Source: Lachnospiraceae bacterium TWA4
GTDB taxonomy: Bacteria; Bacillota; Clostridia; Lachnospirales; Lachnospiraceae
Assembly (NCBI GenBank): GCA_000875945.1
Contig: JPZU01000001.1
Coordinates: 2,847,155 to 2,881,918 of the forward strand
Length of the DNA: 34,764 bases
Direction: 5' to 3'
In this document: positions 32,278 through 34,764 of the stretch, one piece after another
Numbering within the stretch: the first letter of the stretch is position 1
Layout: every line of letters begins with the position of its first letter
Notes under the pieces: model-generated
Told to the model about the DNA's origin: nothing
Databases searched by the model: none
Seen by the model: the letters and a program-made list of their open reading frames with translations, nothing else
Translations under genes and position numbers: made by a program

Positions 32278-32706
32278 ATGAAAGAATTTTGGAATGTGAT
32301 TCAAACGGTATTTACAGCATTAGGTGGATGGCTTGGGTATTTTTTAGGTCATTATGATGGTCTGGTGTATGCACTATTGGCGTTTATGGTGATGGATTAT
32401 TTGACAGGAGTGATGTGTGCAATCTCGGATAAGAAATTATCAAGTGAAGTTGGATTTCGAGGGATCTGTCGAAAGGTATTAATCTTCTTAATGGTAAGTA
32501 TGGCACATATCTTAGATGTTGAAATCATCCATACAGGAAGTATTCTTCGTACAGCAGTCATTTTCTTTTATATTTCCAATGAAGGGGTGAGCCTATTAGA
32601 AAATGCCAGTCACTTAGGATTACCGATTCCAGAAAAGATTAAATTAGTTTTAGAACAATTACATGACCGAGCAGAAAAGGAGGAAACAAGTGATGAAAAT
32701 CATTGA
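32278..32706 (+). CDS. Phage holin, TcdE/Cph1 type
   Basis: The 142-aa membrane protein makes the lysis pore. Hydrophobic segments: VFTALGGWLGYFLGHYDGLV with YALLAFMVMDYLTGVMCAIS (about 10-50), a segment VLIFLMVSMAHILDV (about 70-84) and TAVIFFYISNEGVSLL. The MDYLTGV motif is typical of phage_holin_4 (TcdE, the toxin-secretion holin family). The tail is charged. RBS AGGAGG is seen upstream. It overlaps the amidase start by 14 bases. Confidence 0.93.
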   Translation: MKEFWNVIQTVFTALGGWLGYFLGHYDGLVYALLAFMVMDYLTGVMCAISDKKLSSEVGFRGICRKVLIFLMVSMAHILDVEIIHTGSILRTAVIFFYISNEGVSLLENASHLGLPIPEKIKLVLEQLHDRAEKEETSDENH

Positions 32707-33508
32707 ATCTATTATGAAAAGAAACCCTTGCTATAAGGCAGGAAGAATCTTAACAGTTAAAGGGCTAATGCTTCATTCAGTTGGGTGTTCTCAACCGAAA
32801 GCATTAGCCTTTATTAAGAAATGGAATAAGAGTACCTATCACAGAGCCTGTGTTCACGCATTCATTGATGCGAATGATGGATTGGTGTATCAGACTCTTC
32901 CTTGGAATATACGAGGATGGCATTGTGGAGCTTCTGGAAACAACACCCATATTGGAATTGAGATGTGTGAACCAGAAACCATTACCTATACCAGTGGTTC
33001 AACATTTGTTTGCACAAACAAAGAAGTAGCAATTGCTAAAGTGATTCGTACCTATGAGGTGGTAGTAGAATTGTTTGCGATGCTTTGCACCCGATATGGA
33101 TTAAATCCATTAAAAAAGGGAGTGATCTTATCTCATACGGAAGGACATGATTGTGGGATTGCTTCCAATCATGGTGATCCAGAACATCTGTGGAAGGGAT
33201 TAGGACTAGGGTACACAATGGATGGATTTCGTAGGGATGTTCAAGCAAAAATGAGTGAAACCATCCACGTAGAGGAAGCTTCTAAAAAAGTAGTAGAGGT
33301 TACAAGTTCCTATAAGGTACGAGTGGAGATTGACAACTTAAATATCCGAAAAGGACCAGGAACGAACTATGCAAAGACTGGAAAGTGTACAGGAAAAGGA
33401 GTATTTACTATTATTGATGAAAGCTTAGGAAAAGGTGCAACGAAGTGGGGAAAATTAAAATCCAATGTGGGATGGATTTCCTTAGATTATGCAAAAAAGA
33501 TTGAGTGA
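32693..33508 (+). CDS. Endolysin, N-acetylmuramoyl-L-alanine amidase with SH3 domain
   Basis: The 271-aa enzyme cuts the amide bond between muramic acid and the peptide. The amidase_2 domain (1-190) shows the zinc ligand His28 (GLMLHSVGC), CVHAFID, GIEMCEP and SHTEGHDCGIASNHGDPEHL (last His/Asp ligand pair). A bacterial SH3-type domain (about 205-270, VEIDNLNIRKGPGTNYAKTG, WGKLKSNVGWISLDYA) targets the cell wall. There is no signal peptide, so it leaves through the holin. AGGAGG precedes the ATG by eight bases. Confidence 0.95.
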   Translation: MKIIESIMKRNPCYKAGRILTVKGLMLHSVGCSQPKALAFIKKWNKSTYHRACVHAFIDANDGLVYQTLPWNIRGWHCGASGNNTHIGIEMCEPETITYTSGSTFVCTNKEVAIAKVIRTYEVVVELFAMLCTRYGLNPLKKGVILSHTEGHDCGIASNHGDPEHLWKGLGLGYTMDGFRRDVQAKMSETIHVEEASKKVVEVTSSYKVRVEIDNLNIRKGPGTNYAKTGKCTGKGVFTIIDESLGKGATKWGKLKSNVGWISLDYAKKIE

Positions 33509-33512
33509 TGGA

Positions 33513-33557
33513 AATAATGCTTACTGGAGAGTAATCTCTAGTAGGCATTATTTTTTT
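33513..33557 (+). terminator. Terminator after the lysis genes
   Basis: AATAATGC..TACT and AGTA.GCATTATT form a strong stem around GGAGAGTAATCTCT, followed by seven T (33551-33557). It marks the end of the late operon. Confidence 0.88.
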
Positions 33558-33639
33558 GCCTTTTTTAGTTCTTAGTAAGAGAGATTTTGTCCTTTTACCT
33601 TTATAAGAAATTATTTTATAACGATTGGAGGAAATAGAA

Positions 33640-34032
33640 TTGACAGAAAATCAGAAAGAACAGATTTTGTTATTAAGAGCTAAAGGGCTTGGATATATAA
33701 AAATTGCAAATGAAATAGGAATTTCAGAAAATACAGTTAAATCATTTTGTAGAAGAAATCAACAAAGAGTTAAAAGGAGAGAGAATTGTTGCGAGCATTG
33801 TGGAAAACCACTTATTCAGATTTCAGGACGTAAAAAGAAACGATTTTGTTCGGATGTTTGTAGAAACAAATGGTGGAACTCTCATTTAGATATTGTAAAA
33901 CGAAAAGCTATCTATCAGTATACATGTCCAAATTGTGGAAAAAGTTTTGAAGTTTATGGAAATCGTCACAGAAAATATTGCTGTCACGAATGTTATGTGG
34001 AATATCGATTTGGAGGTAGCAATCTTGAGTAA
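33640..34032 (+). CDS. HTH-zinc ribbon protein near the recombinase
   Basis: The 130-aa protein starts at TTG (GGAGGA seven bases upstream). Residues 1-40 form a helix-turn-helix (KEQILLLRAKGLGYIKIANE, GISENTVKSFCRRN). Two zinc-binding stretches follow: CCEHCGKPL with FCSDVCRNKWW, and CPNCGKSF with YCCHECYVEY. Proteins of this type sit directly upstream of serine recombinase genes in clostridial ICEs and prophages; a role in recombination control or as a directionality factor is plausible but unproven. Its end overlaps the SHOCT gene start by 8 bases. Confidence 0.65.
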   Translation: MTENQKEQILLLRAKGLGYIKIANEIGISENTVKSFCRRNQQRVKRRENCCEHCGKPLIQISGRKKKRFCSDVCRNKWWNSHLDIVKRKAIYQYTCPNCGKSFEVYGNRHRKYCCHECYVEYRFGGSNLE

Positions 34033-34201
34033 TGAGCAATTTAAATATGAAAAACTCTATCAAATAACAATGGCTATAGCAAAAAAGTTATATCAAGATC
34101 AGTTAATTTCAAAGGAAGAGTATTGTCAAATTGATACAATATTTAAGAAAAAATATCAATCAACTTTGGGTACATTATTTACGGATATTGACTTGCTATA
34201 A
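34025..34201 (+). CDS. SHOCT-domain-like small protein, 58 aa
   Basis: The 58-aa protein has the SHOCT-like pattern AKKLYQDQLISKEEYCQIDT, a short helical hairpin often found at protein ends or alone in recombinase cassettes. The start is TTG at 34025 with GGAGG eight bases upstream; the frame is open further upstream (33935), but that part lies in the previous gene. Its last codons hold the -35 element of the recombinase promoter. Confidence 0.65.
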   Translation: MSNEQFKYEKLYQITMAIAKKLYQDQLISKEEYCQIDTIFKKKYQSTLGTLFTDIDLL

Positions 34202-34225
34202 ATGGGATTTAGAGTGATATATGTA
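34193..34225 (+). promoter_or_regulatory. Promoter-like element, copy 3 of 3, for the recombinase
   Basis: TTGCTA (34193-34198), 17 bp, GATATA (34216-34221), within TTTAGAGTGATATATGTA (34208-34225). The 18-base core is identical to copy 1. It ends 20 bp before the recombinase start. Confidence 0.65.
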
Positions 34226-34245
34226 AGGGAAAGGAGGTTGATTTG

Positions 34246-34764
34246 ATGCGTAAAATAAAGAAAATAGAACCGAAAATCCCTGTTATCAAAAAGAGGAAAA
34301 AGGTTGCAGCGTATGCGAGGATATCAATGGAAACTGAGCGAATGAACCATTCCTTATCTGCTCAAATTAGCTATTACAATGGACTGATTCAGAAAAATCC
34401 AGATTGGGAATTTGCAGGTGTTTATGCTGATGATGGAATTAGTGGAACAAGTATAACGAATCGAAGTGAGTTTCAACGAATGATAGCTGACTGTGAAAAT
34501 GGAAAAATTGATATCATTCTTACGAAATCTATTCAGAGATTTGCTAGAAATACTGTAGATTTACTAGAAACTGTACGTTATTTAAAGAGTTTAGGAATAG
34601 AAGTTCGATTTGAAAAGGAACGAATTTATTCGCTAAGTGGAGATGGAGAGTTAATGCTCTCCATTCTTGCTTCATTTGCACAAGAAGAAAGTCGTTCAAT
34701 TAGTGAAAATGTGAAATGGGGAACAAGAAAGAGATATGCACAAGGGATTCCAAATGGAAAGTTT
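34246..34764 (+). CDS. Large serine recombinase, cut by the window end
   Basis: It would integrate and excise the prophage. The visible 173 residues are the catalytic domain of a large serine recombinase: VAAYARISMETE with nucleophile Ser27, then SAQISYYNGLIQKNPDWEFA, GVYADDGISGTS, FQRMIADCENGKIDIILTKS, IQRFARNTVDLLET (catalytic arginine region), then FAQEESRSISENVKWG. The DNA-binding and coiled-coil parts lie beyond the window. GGAGG is eight bases before the ATG. Together with the HTH-zinc and SHOCT genes it forms a recombination module transcribed from copy 3 of the repeated promoter. Confidence 0.95.
   Translation, partial: MRKIKKIEPKIPVIKKRKKVAAYARISMETERMNHSLSAQISYYNGLIQKNPDWEFAGVYADDGISGTSITNRSEFQRMIADCENGKIDIILTKSIQRFARNTVDLLETVRYLKSLGIEVRFEKERIYSLSGDGELMLSILASFAQEESRSISENVKWGTRKRYAQGIPNGKF

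Larger units (their letters stand above)
830..34764. mobile_element. Prophage, HK97-like siphovirus, right end outside the window
   Basis: The stretch holds, in the usual tailed-phage order, a repressor region, replication genes, HNH/terminase, portal, ClpP-type protease, capsid, connectors, tail, holin, endolysin and a serine recombinase. The left boundary is not proven: it could lie near position 55, where similarity to the DUF1524 gene begins, or in the convergent terminator at 797-835. The recombinase is cut by the window end, so the right attachment site is not visible. No tRNA gene was seen at the left edge, which fits a serine rather than a tyrosine integrase. Five damaged reading frames suggest decay or sequencing error. 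Confidence 0.9.

Noticed and set aside
1-34764. tRNA, rRNA or CRISPR array
   Set aside because: No cloverleaf ends, rRNA segments or regular repeat-spacer arrays were recognised by reading; a tRNAscan run could still find a divergent one.

Overview
The window is most of an integrated siphovirus-type prophage from a low-GC Gram-positive host. Strong AGGAGG ribosome binding sites, AT-rich codons, some TTG and GTG starts, a TcdE-type holin and a large serine recombinase all fit a gut-type Bacillota (Clostridia or Erysipelotrichia class). The species cannot be named from the sequence. Many CGA arginine codons in the replication and structural genes are a mild oddity.

Layout. (1) 1-840: the remnant of a DUF262/DUF1524 (GmrSD-like) gene, missing its N-terminus and frameshifted, at the left edge, closed by a two-way terminator. 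(2) 830-2996: the lysogeny switch: a leftward frameshifted ImmA/IrrE-like protease gene and an XRE/cI-like repressor, then an operator-rich region with overlapping divergent promoters (one a perfect TTGACA-17-TATAAT), then a rightward HTH regulator with its own perfect consensus promoter. (3) 3059-4256: a 45-aa protein, a terminator, a long structured leader and a sigma-like HTH protein. (4) 4360-12944: the replication module: small proteins, a DUF2800 (Cas4/RecB-like) protein, a DUF2815 (SSB-like) protein, a family A DNA polymerase, a VirE-type primase/helicase split in two frames, a VRR-NUC nuclease and a SNF2-like helicase; an iteron-like region lies after the primase/helicase. (5) 13009-19131: an ArpU/sigma-like late regulator, HNH endonuclease, a candidate cos region, P27-like small terminase, a ParB-methyltransferase, three accessory proteins and large terminase. 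(6) 19155-25192: a Phd/YefM-like fusion, HK97 portal, ClpP-type prohead protease, HK97 major capsid protein, connectors and major tail protein. (7) 25196-32259: tail chaperone, tape measure, tail tip and probable receptor-binding protein. (8) 32278-33557: holin, amidase-SH3 endolysin, terminator. (9) 33640-34764: HTH/zinc-ribbon protein, SHOCT-like protein and the start of a serine recombinase cut by the window end.

The genes form a near-complete HK97-like tailed phage genome. Four reading frames are broken by a single-base difference in a short homopolymer run (DUF1524, ImmA, VirE, tail completion gene) and one has an in-frame TAA at codon 5 (tail chaperone). Either the prophage is decaying or the assembly has homopolymer errors; the sequence alone cannot decide. 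The least explained parts are the structured leader at 3394-3660, the promoter-like element repeated three times (TTTAGAGTGATATATGTA), an inverted repeat over a ribosome binding site at 15962-15998, the Phd-like fusion between terminase and portal, and the iteron/inverted-repeat region at 11079-11301.
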